Of a stretch of 64,000 bases of DNA, positions 25,205 through 36,932 are shown piece after piece; positions within the stretch are counted from its first letter, which is position 1; each line of letters begins with the position of its first letter. Location: positions 51,539,429 to 51,603,428 of the forward strand of contig NC_083610.1 in NCBI RefSeq assembly GCF_029168945.1. Direction: 5' to 3'. The translations under genes were made by a program, and so were the position numbers. Under the pieces are notes generated by a model. That model ran no database searches and was not told where the DNA came from. It saw only the letters and a program-made list of their open reading frames with translations. This DNA comes from Cannabis sativa. Taxonomy: Eukaryota > Streptophyta > Magnoliopsida > Rosales > Cannabaceae.

Positions 25205-25972
25205 TTGAAGAATCCCTTCTCTTTCACATTACTGTCCACGAAGCTTTTAGAACTTAAAAAATTCTCAACCATATCCCTTTCTGAAATTGCATGCCCTCAC
25301 TGTCTTTTACTTTTTTCTTTGAATTTCATTCGATTACACTCCTCGACTTTAGAATCAGCAAAATCCAATATTTCTAAACTAGGAGTTCTCATTGCCAACT
25401 TCTTCAAAAATCAAAGTTTGTTATTGAACTAGTAAGTGACATTTCCTTTTGTTGACTCCTTTTATGTTTTAAATTTTGATTTCCTTATATGTGCATTATT
25501 TTGCATTTGTAATTTGTTTGAGTAAGCTTTATATTAATGTTTAAGTAATCTAGGGCTTAGAAAATTTAAGGTTATGTGACTCTCAGGTTCAGGGTTTTAT
25601 TTATACTCTTTTTTTTTTCCAAGAATTAGGGCATTATTCTCTGTGATCATATCCCAATTTAATCCAAAATTCACACTCCAAAAAACCTTCAGAATCAAGT
25701 TGTCCTCAATTTCAAGCCTTAGTTTATAAACCTGAAACCATACTTGAAATTAATGATGCAAAAATCGGGAACCACCTCATTAGGTCTAACAAGAAGGAAA
25801 TTTTGAACCACCATAGGCGATTCTTACAAGAATTCATTGAGGGTATGCACTGTTACTTGCGAGAAGCAGTGTGGTTTGAATCATCTAGTTTAGTTAATAT
25901 TACAAAAGCAAGGCCAATGTCTTATAGCCAGTCAATGTTGCTTTTTCACCAGGTGACTTGGAATTTGAATTA
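25205..25972 (+). other. Leader exon and leader intron of element B antisense gene
   Basis: The leader exon would run to 25431, the intron from 25432 (GTAAGT) to 25952 (TTTTTCACCAG), and a short second leader piece to the ATG at 25973. In element A the acceptor lies directly before the ATG. The open frame at 25175-25432 within the leader has no domain and is probably chance. Confidence 0.5.
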
Positions 25973-26119
25973 ATGGCTCATAAAGCTCGCAAATCCAAGA
26001 CTCTGCAGAACCCTTCTGTCACTTTTGAGACACAATTGATTGAATCTAGGGTCATATCTATTTCCCCTTATGTTGGGGATGTCTTAAAGTCTTGTGGTAT
26101 AAGGAATGAGAAAGGATGT
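25973..26119 (+). pseudogene. N-terminal part of element B antisense ORF
   Basis: From the ATG at 25973 an open frame (MAHKARKSKTLQNP...) runs to the insertion of element A at 26120. The same frame resumes without shift at 39691, counting the target duplication once. The N-terminal part is basic, in contrast to the acidic N-terminus in element A. No stop lies in this segment; stops appear beyond the insertion. Confidence 0.6.
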
Positions 26120-26968
26120 TGTTGTCGAGTGAATTTCGCAACACCAATTTTATATGATATTATTAATAGCAGAAAGAAATCTATATGAAGAACAAGTGCG
26201 AGTATTCAACCTAGAGTGGCGAGTACTCAAACTGGGAATGAGAAATGATTAACAGAAAGCTGGAAATAACAATGAGACAAAGAATTATAGTAGTTCAGTC
26301 AGATCACGGTCTGCTTAGTCCACTGTAGCAAGAGTTTCGTAGGTTCCATTTCACGGTGCATCACCCCTTTATATACAAAGCAGGTGTCCGATCAGTTATA
26401 CAAGGATTGCATTCATTGTCAATCTGTTTTTACACATTGAATTACAATAATTAAACTAAACAACGTTAACATTAATAAATGAACGACAGTTACTAAGTTC
26501 ATCAATGTATGCGTCTTACAAATCTGCTAGTTGACTGTTCACGTTTCGATGTTAAACTCGCAGGTTTATCATTATGTTTAGGATGTCTGCGTCCTTAGAT
26601 AGTCGTCTTTTGTGGACATCGCATGATGAGTTGATAGAACCTAGACATGCGAGTCTATATTGGTTTATCAAGGCTGCAGGGTTCTTAGGTCCAACTCGCA
26701 GTTACAGAAAGTCGGTCTTCTGGTTTATACACGGACATGGGGAGGATACTCGCACATAATTCGATATATGCGAGCTACTCTCTTGTCTCGAATGCGATCA
26801 GACTTTTGTCATGCTCGCTGCTTCTCGCTGATTCTATCTTAAGCGAGGTTTAAAACTTTGAGGAGTCCCTCATGGACATCTCAGCTTTCCTTGGAAATCT
26901 GAGTATACGTGTCCTCTAAACAGGGGTCTGGTCTCGAGTTTCTAAGTGAGAGAAATCTCACTATAACA
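26120..26968 (-). repeat. 3' LTR of element A
   Basis: On the - strand TGTTATAGTGAG...CGACAACA, 849 bp. A TATA-like box (TATATAAAGGGG on the - strand) lies near 26388-26400. It is followed on the + strand by a purine-rich tract in complement (26969-26982; AAAACTAGGGG on the - strand), the likely polypurine tract. Confidence 0.92.
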
Positions 26969-27244
26969 CATGCCCCTAGTTTTGCGATGTGACAGGTGCG
27001 GTCACAAGGGAAACTATACTCGAGAGACAGGTGAAAGGTTGTCACGAGGAGGTGACCTTTGGTTGTCCCTTCGAGGGTTTCAAAAAATGACGGCTATAAT
27101 CATTACTTTTTATTGCATTTATGGTGCCACGTCACAAAACACTTCGGTTTCTGTTTAGGCGTGGCCATCTTTGGCCGTTGGATTGGGGGACTCTAGGCAT
27201 TCCAATTGCCACGTGTCGTGATCCCAATTGATGAGGGATTTGGG

Positions 27245-27252
27245 TATTTAAA
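27245..27252 (+). promoter_or_regulatory. TATA box of element A antisense gene
   Basis: TATTTAAA in GGGTATTTAAACCC, with a CACGTG-containing segment (27210-27216, a G-box core) about 30 bases upstream and a CT-rich leader with CTCTCTTTCAG downstream. It lies about 280 bp inside the 3' LTR, so this promoter is separate from the LTR promoter and points the opposite way. Confidence 0.55.
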
Positions 27253-27447
27253 CCCTCTGATTCGAATCAAAAATCCCCATTTTCCCTCATTTTCTTTAAC
27301 TCCCTTAACTTCCTTGTTCCCTCTCTTTCAGAGAACCCAGCAAAACTTCCATAAATTGCCCAGATTTTTGTTTTTCTTTGTGGGCTTTTTCTCGATTCTC
27401 CAGTGCTATCGAGAGCAATTCGTGGGAACAAATTACCAGAAGTAAAG

Positions 27448-28358
27448 GTTAGTTTTCAAAAATTCACCGCATTTCGTTTTCTGTTTGAGAGGGAACACTG
27501 TTTTCTGGGTTTTAATATGCATGAGAGAGTTTAAGAATAAATGTTTGAAGGGAATATGTATGAGGCTATGCTTTTTAGGTAAGAAACTGGGTAATTTCAG
27601 AAAAAATGATCTAAAATTGGCATAATCGCATACTGTATAAAAAATGCTTGAATAGGCACTGCTTCATGTTTTGAATACACGCGTGTATTCGGACGAACAC
27701 TTCGAATACTCGCATGCTTGCGAGACTTAATTACTTCTGATTGTCACCTAGATCTTTAGGATTTTGTACTCTCTGAATCTGGTTGCGAGAACATTGGTTA
27801 AGTCTTTCAAATGGTGGATGTATCACAATATTCTAATGGTCATATATGCGGTTATATGTTCCTTGAGAGACTGAGATACATCCAACCATTTGCGACATGT
27901 GTTAATGTTCTAATAAGCGTACTCTTTGGCTGGTAGATATCCTCGAAACGGTGGGAGTACCTCAGTAACTTCAGGGTCATGCTTGAGAACGTATGCCCCT
28001 TGAGTCACTGAGTTTCTCCCAGCCGTTTTTAGAGGTATATCGCTTAGCTCAAGATGCGTGACTTATTCGCAGGTTGTGACTTTAGTTGGACTCCTTGAAA
28101 TGGTGGGCGTCTCCTTGTCATCCTAGGGTCATGCTGAAAGATGCATGTCGCTGAGGTTACCAGGACACTCCTAACCATTTTTTGGGATGTTTTTCTATTC
28201 GCATATTTAGTATTCCCTCTGCTCGCATATTGATGGGGTGGTTAGTATTCGCGAGGATGCGGACCATTCTCTCAATGCGATTTTATAGTTTATATGCGGG
28301 TAAGATCACTTATTTTGTTCACACATTCACCAGGCTGAAAAGATCTTCTATCTTTCAG
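27448..28358 (+). other. Predicted leader intron of element A antisense gene
   Basis: Donor AAAG/GTTAGT at 27448 and acceptor TATCTTTCAG at 28358, directly before the ATG at 28359. The interior has T-rich runs and no long open frame. Leader introns of this size are known to raise expression of plant genes; here that is inference. Confidence 0.5.
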
Positions 28359-30469
28359 ATGAGCGACCTGTCGGATAGTCAGCTGCTTGGCTCGGGAGCC
28401 GATGCATTTGACGGTGAGGAGGACGAGAGGGTGGATAGCTTTATCCCGACTTCGATCTCAGAAGAGGAGATCGCACCTATAGTAGGTATAGAATTAGGTC
28501 TGATGTCTTCCGCAGACATCGAGAAAATGGTGCAGGAGCTCGCTGAACCAGGGGCCATCGAGATTCGAGACAGCGAGTCTACGGTGTCAGCCCACAATTA
28601 TCTTATCCACTCCAGGCATGCCCCTGACGTTGAGGTCGAGGAGATGGATGACGATTGGGCGGCCCCAACTCGCGAGTCAGGCAAGGAAGAAGAAGAGGCA
28701 GAAGGGAGTGGAACTGATTCGGTGGACGACACTCAGCTGAACGAGCCCTTCTCGTGCGAGGACTTGGTTTTGAGGGTTACCAAATGGGACCTCACTACCT
28801 TTACAAGACTAAACTTGTTGCGACTTGCTTCTTTGCGACCTAAACTGACTCAGAGGGCGCATCTTTCTTTTACCAATCCAGCGATTATTCCCACAGAGGA
28901 TGTGGTAATCTCAATACCCATTCTTCGATGTGGGGCATCGGTCCCTTTTCATCCCTTTATTGCGGCCATCCTCAAATGTTATGATGTGTCTCCTTTCCAG
29001 CTAACCCCCAACAGTTATCGCACAACCCTTGCTTTTTATGCGATGTATATGGAGTACGTACATAGGGCTCCCACGGTAGAAGAGTTTAGCTACTTCTATG
29101 ATAGAAAAAGCGTAGGCCTTCACAATGGTTTCTACTACTTCAGCAAGTGGGCCACTTCTGAGATTAACAGCGTAGAAGGCATGGTTTCCAATATGGGAGA
29201 TTGGAAATCAAAGTGGTTTTACATATTCAAAGTCCCAGGGATTAGAACTGACTTTAACCGTCGACCTAGTATGTCGCATGTTTCCTGACTTAGTCATTTT
29301 TTGAGTTAATTTGAGATCTTAAGCTAACTCGCTCTTTTTTGTTTTCGCAGATAGACCAGCTCGCCCTGCACTCGACGCGACTCGCAGAGAGACAGCTAAA
29401 AATCTTGGGAGCCTTCCTGTACAAGATCGCGACTGGTGATTTTTGTGGACGACTGCTAAACTGCGAGAACATAAACTAATCCCTGAGAACGCAAGTCTCT
29501 GGAGAGAGCCGGTGTATAAGGAACCTCTTGAAAAGCAACAAGAGCGAATTGATGAACGTCTTTCCAAGCAAACTCCTCGACCATCATCAGGTAGCTTATC
29601 GCATACATAAACTAGGGCGTTAGAGTTTCATCCTTATTAGTATTAATCCTTATTTTTTTGCTATAACTAAAGAAATGACTTTCTTGAAGTCCGCTCCTAT
29701 TCTTAACCGCAAGCTGAAGCCTGAGACAGCAGCGACTTCCCATATCGCTTCCCAGAAGAGGAAAAGCGATATGGTGGTTACTCCTGTCGCAGATTCTTCC
29801 AAGAGGCCTGCTAAGGGCATTCAAGGGAAAGGGAAGAAAGTCGTGATCGACCCAGCAGTTCGAGCTCGCCATGTGTTGTACCTTCAGGAGAGATTTGTCA
29901 ACGATGAGTTCCAGTCGAAGATTGACAAGACTCCTACTGAGGAGTTGCTGCCTCGCTCCACGGAGCTAGCTTCGCAGTTTATGGCCATGTTCTCGAAGGC
30001 TTTTACTACTGGGTCCAAAGAGGTTGAACTCGCGAAGAAATATATTGCTCAACTTCAAGAAGACAATAAGAAGCTGAACCAAGATGCGTCTTCTAAGGAC
30101 AAGGAGCTCGAGGAACTCCGCAAGGCCAAGGAGCAAGTCGAGCTAGAGGCCAAGAATGCACAGGCGAAGATCAAAGAGATGTCTCGCGACTTGGAAACTG
30201 AGAAGGAGAATGGGAAAAAGCAGTATGACCAGGCGGTCTCGGACTACATCTACACCACTCTCTCCAAGATTCCAGACTTTGACTTTTCAATCCTTGGAGC
30301 AGAAGCCGCTGAAATGGCTGAGGCGTTTCGTGCTATGTCGCCCACGCCAACTCAAGGTGGTGGGGGGAATCTTCTCGAGGAGACTGAGGTCGCAGAGGTG
30401 GAGGAAGTCGAGAACGAGGCGGTCAGCAAAGTCACGGATGGATTTGTTCCTGTTGCTCCCAATGCTTGA
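28359..30469 (+). pseudogene. Tat extra antisense gene of element A, three coding exons, one stop
   Basis: Coding exons are predicted at 28359-29268, 29351-29590 and 29673-30469, with introns GTATGT...TTTCGCAG and GTAGCT...ACTAAAG; phases fit, for 649 codons. Exon 1 has an acidic N-terminus (GEEDERVD, GKEEEEAEG) and then a globular domain with PFHPFIAAILKCYDVSPFQL, TPNSYR and NGFYYFSKW, the 'putative gypsy-type transposon' domain family. Exon 3 starts with a basic patch (QKRKSD..., KGKGKKVV), likely nuclear targeting, then a long charged coiled coil and an acidic tail. A TGA at 29437-29439 interrupts exon 2 and looks like a C-to-T change. An in-frame ATG at 28182 exists but lies upstream of a good acceptor, so I prefer 28359. 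The protein's role is unknown. It could bind element proteins or nucleic acid. All else is open frame, so its loss is recent. Confidence 0.75.
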
Positions 30470-30880
30470 CTTTTCCTTTAATATTTGCTTGTGTTAAACT
30501 ATATTTCTTTTTTAGTTTTTTTTTTCTTTATGCGGTACAGGGGTACTCGCACTCTGTACTTAGACAAATTTGCATTTCATTTTGAACAATTCTATATCCT
30601 CGCGGGGATATCTATTTTTAGCATTTTCGCAATAGACGGGTACTCGCGCTTTAGTATCTATAATATTTCGACTTTAATTACAACCTGGTGTAATAAGTAG
30701 AACATTTTATAAGACTTGGAAAATTTTAAACTTGAAATTTAAACTTGAAGAATTTCCAAGAATTTTCTTTATATAATCAATAGTACATTATGGTATATAC
30801 CCCCTATACTTAGGATTTTTTTTTTATAAAAAATTACTAAGTATAAGTACAAGGCGAATACAAATTAGGCAATGCGAGTA
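30470..30880. other. Convergent 3' ends of antisense gene and pol
   Basis: 411 bp between the stop of the + strand gene and the stop of integrase on the - strand. It holds T-rich and A-rich runs (near 30505-30530 and 30816-30832) that could serve as 3' processing signals for both transcripts. A possible overlap of the two transcripts here would give double-stranded RNA; this is inference. Confidence 0.5.
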
Positions 30881-33800
30881 CTATTGATAATAGAATTTTA
30901 GGCTTTCGCCATTCCAAGCTCGTGGAATCGCAGTACCATCGAGTGCTGCGAGTCGATATGTTGCGTCACCAATCTTTTCCACGATGAGATATGGTCCTTC
31001 TCAATTATCCCCAAAGACCCCATGCGCTGGGTTCTTGGTATTTGGCATTACTCTTTGAAGGACCAAGTCTCCTGTTCGCAGGACTTTTGCCTTGACCTTG
31101 GAATTGAAGTATCTTGCGGTTCGCCGCTGGTAAGCTGCATTTTTTAAGTACGCCTGATCCCGTTTTTCTTCCAGAAGATCAAGGTAGAGTGACTGTTTTT
31201 CTTCATTTTGCGAGATGTTGAAAACATCTCTTCGTATGGAACCTGCCCCAATCTCGACTGGTACCATGGCTTCGCACCCATAGGAAAGCGAGAAGGGTAT
31301 TTCACCAGTCGTGGATCGAGGACTTGTATTGTAAGACCAAAGAACTTGTGAGAGCTCGTCCGGCCAGGTCCCCTTACGTTCTTCGAGTTTCCCTTTGATG
31401 GTGTGCTTTATTATTTTATTAACAGCTTCAGTGTGTCCGTTGCTTTGTGGGTAAGCAACTGCGGAGAATGCTTTCTTAATACCCAGATCGTCACATAATT
31501 GTCGCATCTCTTTACAATCGAACTGCTTTCCATTGTCTGAGATGAGTTTGTAAGGGATACCGAATTGACAAATTATGGAGTTGTAGACAAACTCGCGCAA
31601 CTTAGTCGCTGTAATGGTTGCGAGTGCTTTGGCTTCGACCCATTTTGTAAAATAGTCTACTGCGACTACTGCATATTTGACTCCACCTTTTCCTTTGGGT
31701 AGCTTGCCTATTAAGTCGATTCCCTATACTGCGAAAGGACATGGACTTGTGATAGAATGTAGGTTACTCGGTGGTTGATGGGTACAAGTGGCTATTCGCT
31801 GACACTTGTCGCATTTCTTCGCAAAAGCGAAAGCATCCTGTCGCAAGGTTGGCCAGTAATACCCTTGTCGCATGATTTTTAATGCAAGAGAGTTACCCCC
31901 TGTATGATTGCCACAAATTCCCCCATGTACCTCTCGTAAGCAATCTTCACCGTCGATGCATTTGAGTAGCGGTTGACTAAAACTTCTGCGATATAACCTT
32001 TTATCGTACATGACATATCGGGCGGCTCGCTGTCGCAGCTTTTTTGCTTCTACCTTGTCATCAGGTAAAACGCCCTTTTCCAGGTATGCGACTATTTGAG
32101 TCATCCAGGTGACTTCTTGAGTGGTATCTCTTTCCATGATCACCTCTTGATTTATAGTTGGGTGAGCCAATACGTCTACCTGAATTACATCGAGCAATTC
32201 GGCTTCTCTAGTTGAGGCCAAACGGGCCAATGCGTCTGCGTGTGAATTTCGAGCACGCGGTACTCGAGACACGATTACTTTCTTGAATTTCTGCATGAGC
32301 TCGCATACAATGGCTAAGTACTTAACCAATCTCTCGCCTCTGGCCAGATATTCTCCATTTACCTGGCACACCACGATTTGGGAATCGCTAAAAGCTTGTA
32401 GATACTCGATTTTCATCTCGAGAGCGAGCTTCAATCCTGCGATTAAAGCCTCATACTCGGCTTCATTGTTAGATGCAAAAAATTCAAAACGTAAAGCAAC
32501 GTGTACCTTAAAATTGCTGGGACTGATTAATAAGATCCCGCCACCTGAGCCTTCGCTATTTGAGGCTCCGTAGACGTACAACGTCCACATATCTCTATTG
32601 GTCATAGAAATGTCGATTTTGTCTTCTATGAGTGCCACTTCGGTGCTGGGGAATTCAAGGATAAAATCTGCCAAGGTTTGTCCCTTGATCGCAGTTCTTG
32701 GTTTATATTTGATGTCGAATTGGCTTAACTCCATTGCCCATTTCAACAACCTTCCTGAGGTTTCTGGTTTTGCTAAGACTTGCCTCAAAGGATAGTTTGT
32801 CAAGACTTCGATACTGTGAGCTTGGAAATAAGGTCGTAATTTTCTCGACGATATTACCGAGGCGAACGCCAATTTTTCCATTTGGGGATAGCGGGTCTCA
32901 ACATCCAGTAATCGTTTACTGACATAATACACCGGGTATTGTCGCCCTTAATCTTCGCGTATTAGTACCGAACTAATCGCGTATTCTGATACTGCTAAGT
33001 AGATGGATAGGACTTCGCCGGTCATGGGCTTTGATAAGATTGGAGGTTGCCCCAAATGCGTTTTTAAGGCTTGAAAAGCCTCCTCGCATTTTTCGGTCCA
33101 TTGGAACTTCTTATTGCCTTTTAAAATCTGAAAAAACTCTTTGCACTTATCAGAAGATCGCGATATAAAGCGATTTAAGGCAGCGACTTTACCTGTGAGG
33201 CTTTGGACCTCTATTGGCTTAGTTGGTGATGGAATTTCCACAAACGCCCTGATCTTCGCGGGGTTGGCTTCTATTCCTCGCTGGTTAACCATGAATCCAA
33301 GGAATTTCCCGGAGCCAACTCCAAAGACGCATTTTAGAGGGTTTAGCCGCATCTTATATCGACGCAATATATCGAACATTGCCTGTAAATGGGCAATATG
33401 ATCCTTCGCATGTTGAGATTTTACGAGCATATCATCAACATATACTTCCATGGTGTTTCCAATAAGATCTGCGAACATCATCTTTACAAGTCTCTGATAA
33501 GTCGCACCTGCGTTTATCAAACCAAAAGGCATTACTTTGTAACAGTATAATCCTCGATCAGTAATGAACGAGGTATGCTCCTGGTCGGGCTCATACATTG
33601 GGATTTGATTATATCCCGAGTATGCGTCCATGAAGCTCAGAAGTTCATGACCTGCAGTGGCATCAACAAGTTGGTCAATGCTAGGAAGAGGAAAGCTGTC
33701 TTCGGGACAGGCTTTATTTAAATCTGTAAAGTCAACGCATGTGCGCCATGAGCCGTTAGGCTTGGGCACGACTACGGGATTCGCTAACCAGTTAGGGTAA

Positions 33801-34288
33801 AACGACTCCCGTATAAAGCCGCAGGCTAGGAGGCGGTCAACTTCTTCTTTTAGCGCTTGGTACCTCGCGGGGTCCATTTTGCGGCGCTTTTGTCAGACAC
33901 CTCGCACCTCGGGGTCAATGTTCAATCGATGACACGTGACCTGCGGAGATATTCCGACCATATCTGAATGTTTCCAAGTAAAAACATCAAGATTTTGTTT
34001 CAAAAAGGTCGTTAGTTGTTCTCGCCGCTGAAAATTCAACTTAGAACAAATTTTTAAAACTTTGCTATTATCTATTGGATCTATAGGTACCTCAATGGTG
34101 TCTTCCGCGGCTTGGGCTGCGGCGGCATGATCAAGGATTCTTGGATCCAAATCTGGTTCGTCCACGTGTGGTACCTCCTCGATTCTGAGGACCTCCTGGC
34201 GAGGAGGTGGTGCCTCCAATAGGTAGATAAGATTTACTGACCTTTTCTCCGTGAGCTTAATTGCTGCGTTGTAGCATTCTCGTGAGTC
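30881..34288 (-). pseudogene. pol of element A: RT, RNase H, archaeal RNase H, integrase
   Basis: One frame continues from gag-protease. RT (33877-33000) has LPSIDQLVDAT, FMDAYSGYNQI and the catalytic YVDDMLVKS (near 33419-33445). RNase H of the Gypsy type follows at about 32930-32650. A second, archaeal-type RNase H (about 32590-32215) has SNNEAEYEALI and the usual C-terminal ADALARLAS; its first catalytic Asp is Tyr here (LYVYGAS). Integrase follows with an H..H..C..C finger (NHTGG...CDKCQR), the D at AVDYFTKW, SDNGKQFD and the Glu in NGHTEAVNK, ending at 30881. Stops interrupt at 33893-33895, 32948-32950, 31724-31726 and 31001-31003, all in the same frame and most explained by C-to-T or G-to-A changes. 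It would copy and integrate element DNA; this copy is dead. Confidence 0.9.
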
Positions 34289-36870
34289 TCACTGGACTCC
34301 TCGCAGAGAACCTACTCCAGCGGGCGTAGGGAACTTCATTGTGAGATGATAGATCGAGGTTATGATCTTCATCTCTTTCAAAATTGGCCGACCAATCACG
34401 GCATTATATACCGAATACTGGTCGATTACTGCGAAGTCAGCCATTGATTTGGCTGTTACTGGGGTGGTTCCCAAGGTGATTGGGAGTTTGATCATTCCTT
34501 TTAATGCGATGACGTCGCCAGTAAAACCGTATATGCTCGACGTCACGGGTCGCAAGTCCTTTTCTTGCAACCCCATTTGTTTGAAGGCTTGGAAGTTCAA
34601 AAGATTCATTGAACTTCCATTGTCCACGAGAATGCGGTGGACATTATCTCCACCAATATTGGCGATGATAACTAGTGCGTCGGAATGCGGGTGATTGACC
34701 CATCTCGCATCACTCTCCATAAAGGTGATGTCGTCACATTCTTTCTTAAACAATTTTTCTGGCCGCTCACTAAGAATATTTACATTGGTGAGCGGCTTCT
34801 CTCTGGCTTCTTTGGCATATCGCTCTTGCGACTTGCGGGAGTCTCCTGTGATATGGGGCACTCCAATGATAGTTAAAATATTGCGAGGCGTTCCTGAACA
34901 ACTCGCGTTTTGATTTTTTTCCTTCTCATCTGCTCGGGGATGACCTTCCTCGTTCTTCTTATACTTATCGAATTTTCCTCTCCGAATCAGCTCCTCGATT
35001 TCGTCCTGCAAGACCCAACATTCTAAAGTTGTATGACTGATATCTTTATGGTACTTATAGAACTTTTTGGGGTCTCTTCTGTCGCGGTTTCCCCTGATGG
35101 GGGGCGGCTTCTTGAAGACTCCATTTCTCTCTTCAATCGCATAAATGTGGTCTCGGGACACCGCGAGTTCGGTATAATTAACAAAACGCGGTCTACCCTT
35201 CCTCTTCGGAGAGGACTCCTTCTTGGGAGGAGATTTGGCCAGCTTTGGACTTCGTTGTCTCCGTGGGCTGCGTCTTCTCGGGCTTCGGCCTCTGGAATTC
35301 TTCCCTCGGGGACTGCGAGATCTTGATCGCGGTATTGGTGATTTACGTTTATTCTTGCCCTTCTCCAACTCTGCCAGAGAATTCTCGATTCTCTTATGAG
35401 GTTCGGCCATAGCGAAGAATTCGACTAGCGATTCTGGCCTTCGGGCTTGTAGCTCCTTCCAGAAATCGGTTCTCGGCAAAATACCTGTTATCAACATGCA
35501 AACAAGCAAAGACTCGGGAGCCTTCTCGACTTTTGTTACTTCCACATTAAACCGTTTAAAATAGTCTTGTAAAGACTCACCGGGTTCTTGCTTGATGTTG
35601 GCCAGAGTTGTATAAGGTGGCCTATAGGTCATCGTGGCCTTAAAGTGCGTGAGGAATAAGTCTACAAAGGTTTCCCATGTCGATATCAAGGCCTCAGGCA
35701 ATTGGGTAAACCAATCATGGGCGTTTTCCTCGAGCATTGCCGCAAGAATGCAGCATTTTGCAAGCTGTGGTACCTCATCCACTTCCATTATAGTATTAAA
35801 TTTTTCAAGATAATCTATAGGGTTAGAGGTACCTTTATATTTTAGGGATTCGGATAGCCGAAATCCCTTGGGAAGTTGGGCTTGTCGCACTTCCGTAGTG
35901 AAAGGAGAGGTCCCATGCAGCTTATATATGGGCTTTCTTTGCTGCTCGAGCATTTTCAAAGCTTGCAAAAGCATGCTTTGGTTAATTCCCCCAGCCACAG
36001 GAGTCGGGACTGCTGCGACTGCAGGAGTCGCGACTACCGCGGCGAGGTTTGCTGGGATAGTGACCCCAGTAGTCGCTATCGGTGCGCTAGGCGGGTTATT
36101 GTGAGTGTTTACACCTTGATCGCCCACATGGGGATCACGGGGTGTTTCCTCGTTATGGGGGGCGCGAAAGCGCGCTCTGAAAACTGCGTTGAGGTGATCA
36201 TGCAGATCACCTCGATGTACTTGATAGTGTCCTCTCTGCTGCGTCTCTACAGAGCCGGACCTTGTGTACCTGCTTGGTGTACGACCATCCGAAGATGAGG
36301 AGGCAGATTCTACGTCATTGTCTCTCGACGGTCGACTGCAAGGATTGCGTCGTTCAGGATCTTCGTCAGCCTGTGTTCCTTGGTTAGGATATCTCACGGA
36401 TTTGTCTCTCGATGTTGGCTGATTCAGGTCCAGACCCTCAGGGTTGGCTCTTCGTTCCCTGCGAACACGGTTATTACGACGTCTAGAATTCGTTACCTGA
36501 GGGTTGTCTGTGCGAGTAGTAGGGACTCGAGGGGGGCGTCGGGCCCGGTTTTGTCCATCCACTTCGGCCTGTAGTGCACGCAATTGGTCCTGGATCGCAG
36601 TATATTGATTAGTGGTGAGCTGGATGATCCCTCAGATACCACCGCCGGAGTGACGGGTGGAAAGTGCATGGTTACTGGTGGTGTGGACGCTTCCCCGACT
36701 TGAGGACCAGCTATTTCAGGAAATAAATTGAGAGGTCTGATATTGCTCCTCCCTACTCTGCCATTAACGACATCCACAGGTGGTGTTCTAGCTCCAGATA
36801 ACGGTACATTCATCATTCCTATGTTGATGGACCCGTTGTTAGCACCTCCGTTTGTTTGATTTCCAGCCAT
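34289..36870 (-). pseudogene. gag and aspartic protease of element A
   Basis: The likely start is the ATG at 36870 (MAGNQTNGGANNGSINIGMM), 42 bases after the PBS. The first ~80 codons are Pro/Ser-rich. A one-base frameshift near 36630 leads into the long frame that ends at 34289. In it come a low-complexity Arg/Ser/Asp region, the capsid-like retrotransposon gag domain (NPIDYLEKFNTIMEVDEV, HDWFTQLPEALISTWETF; near 35870-35500), Arg/Ser-Pro repeats (near 35340-35200), a short Cys/His segment (HTTLECWVLQDEIEEL) and the protease with its DNGSS active site (near 34610-34635) and YGFTGD flap region. The TGA at 34289-34291 is followed by open sequence in the same frame, so gag and pol were once continuous. 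Confidence 0.9.
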
Positions 36871-36911
36871 GATGGTATTCTTACTTGAAATGAATAATAT
36901 TTTAATTCTCG

Positions 36912-36930
36912 CTTCCCACAGACGGCGCCA
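36912..36930 (-). promoter_or_regulatory. Primer binding site of element A
   Basis: On the - strand TGGCGCCGTCTGTGGGAAG begins two bases after the LTR end. This TGGCGCCGTCTGTGGG form is common in Tat-lineage elements. The priming tRNA cannot be named with confidence from the sequence alone. Confidence 0.75.
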
Positions 36931-36932
36931 AA

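Noticed and set aside
24277..25432. Possible host gene between element G and element B
   Set aside because: Short frames only. The 25175-25432 frame falls in the leader of B's antisense gene, and the 24277-24501 frame has no domain or splice context.
28379..29872. Open frames on the - strand opposite the antisense gene of A
   Set aside because: They are shadows of a clear coding frame on the + strand, with arbitrary composition.
28359..30469. Reading the antisense gene of A as a captured host gene
   Set aside because: The same domain and position recur in B, E and F, so it belongs to the Tat element and is not a private capture.
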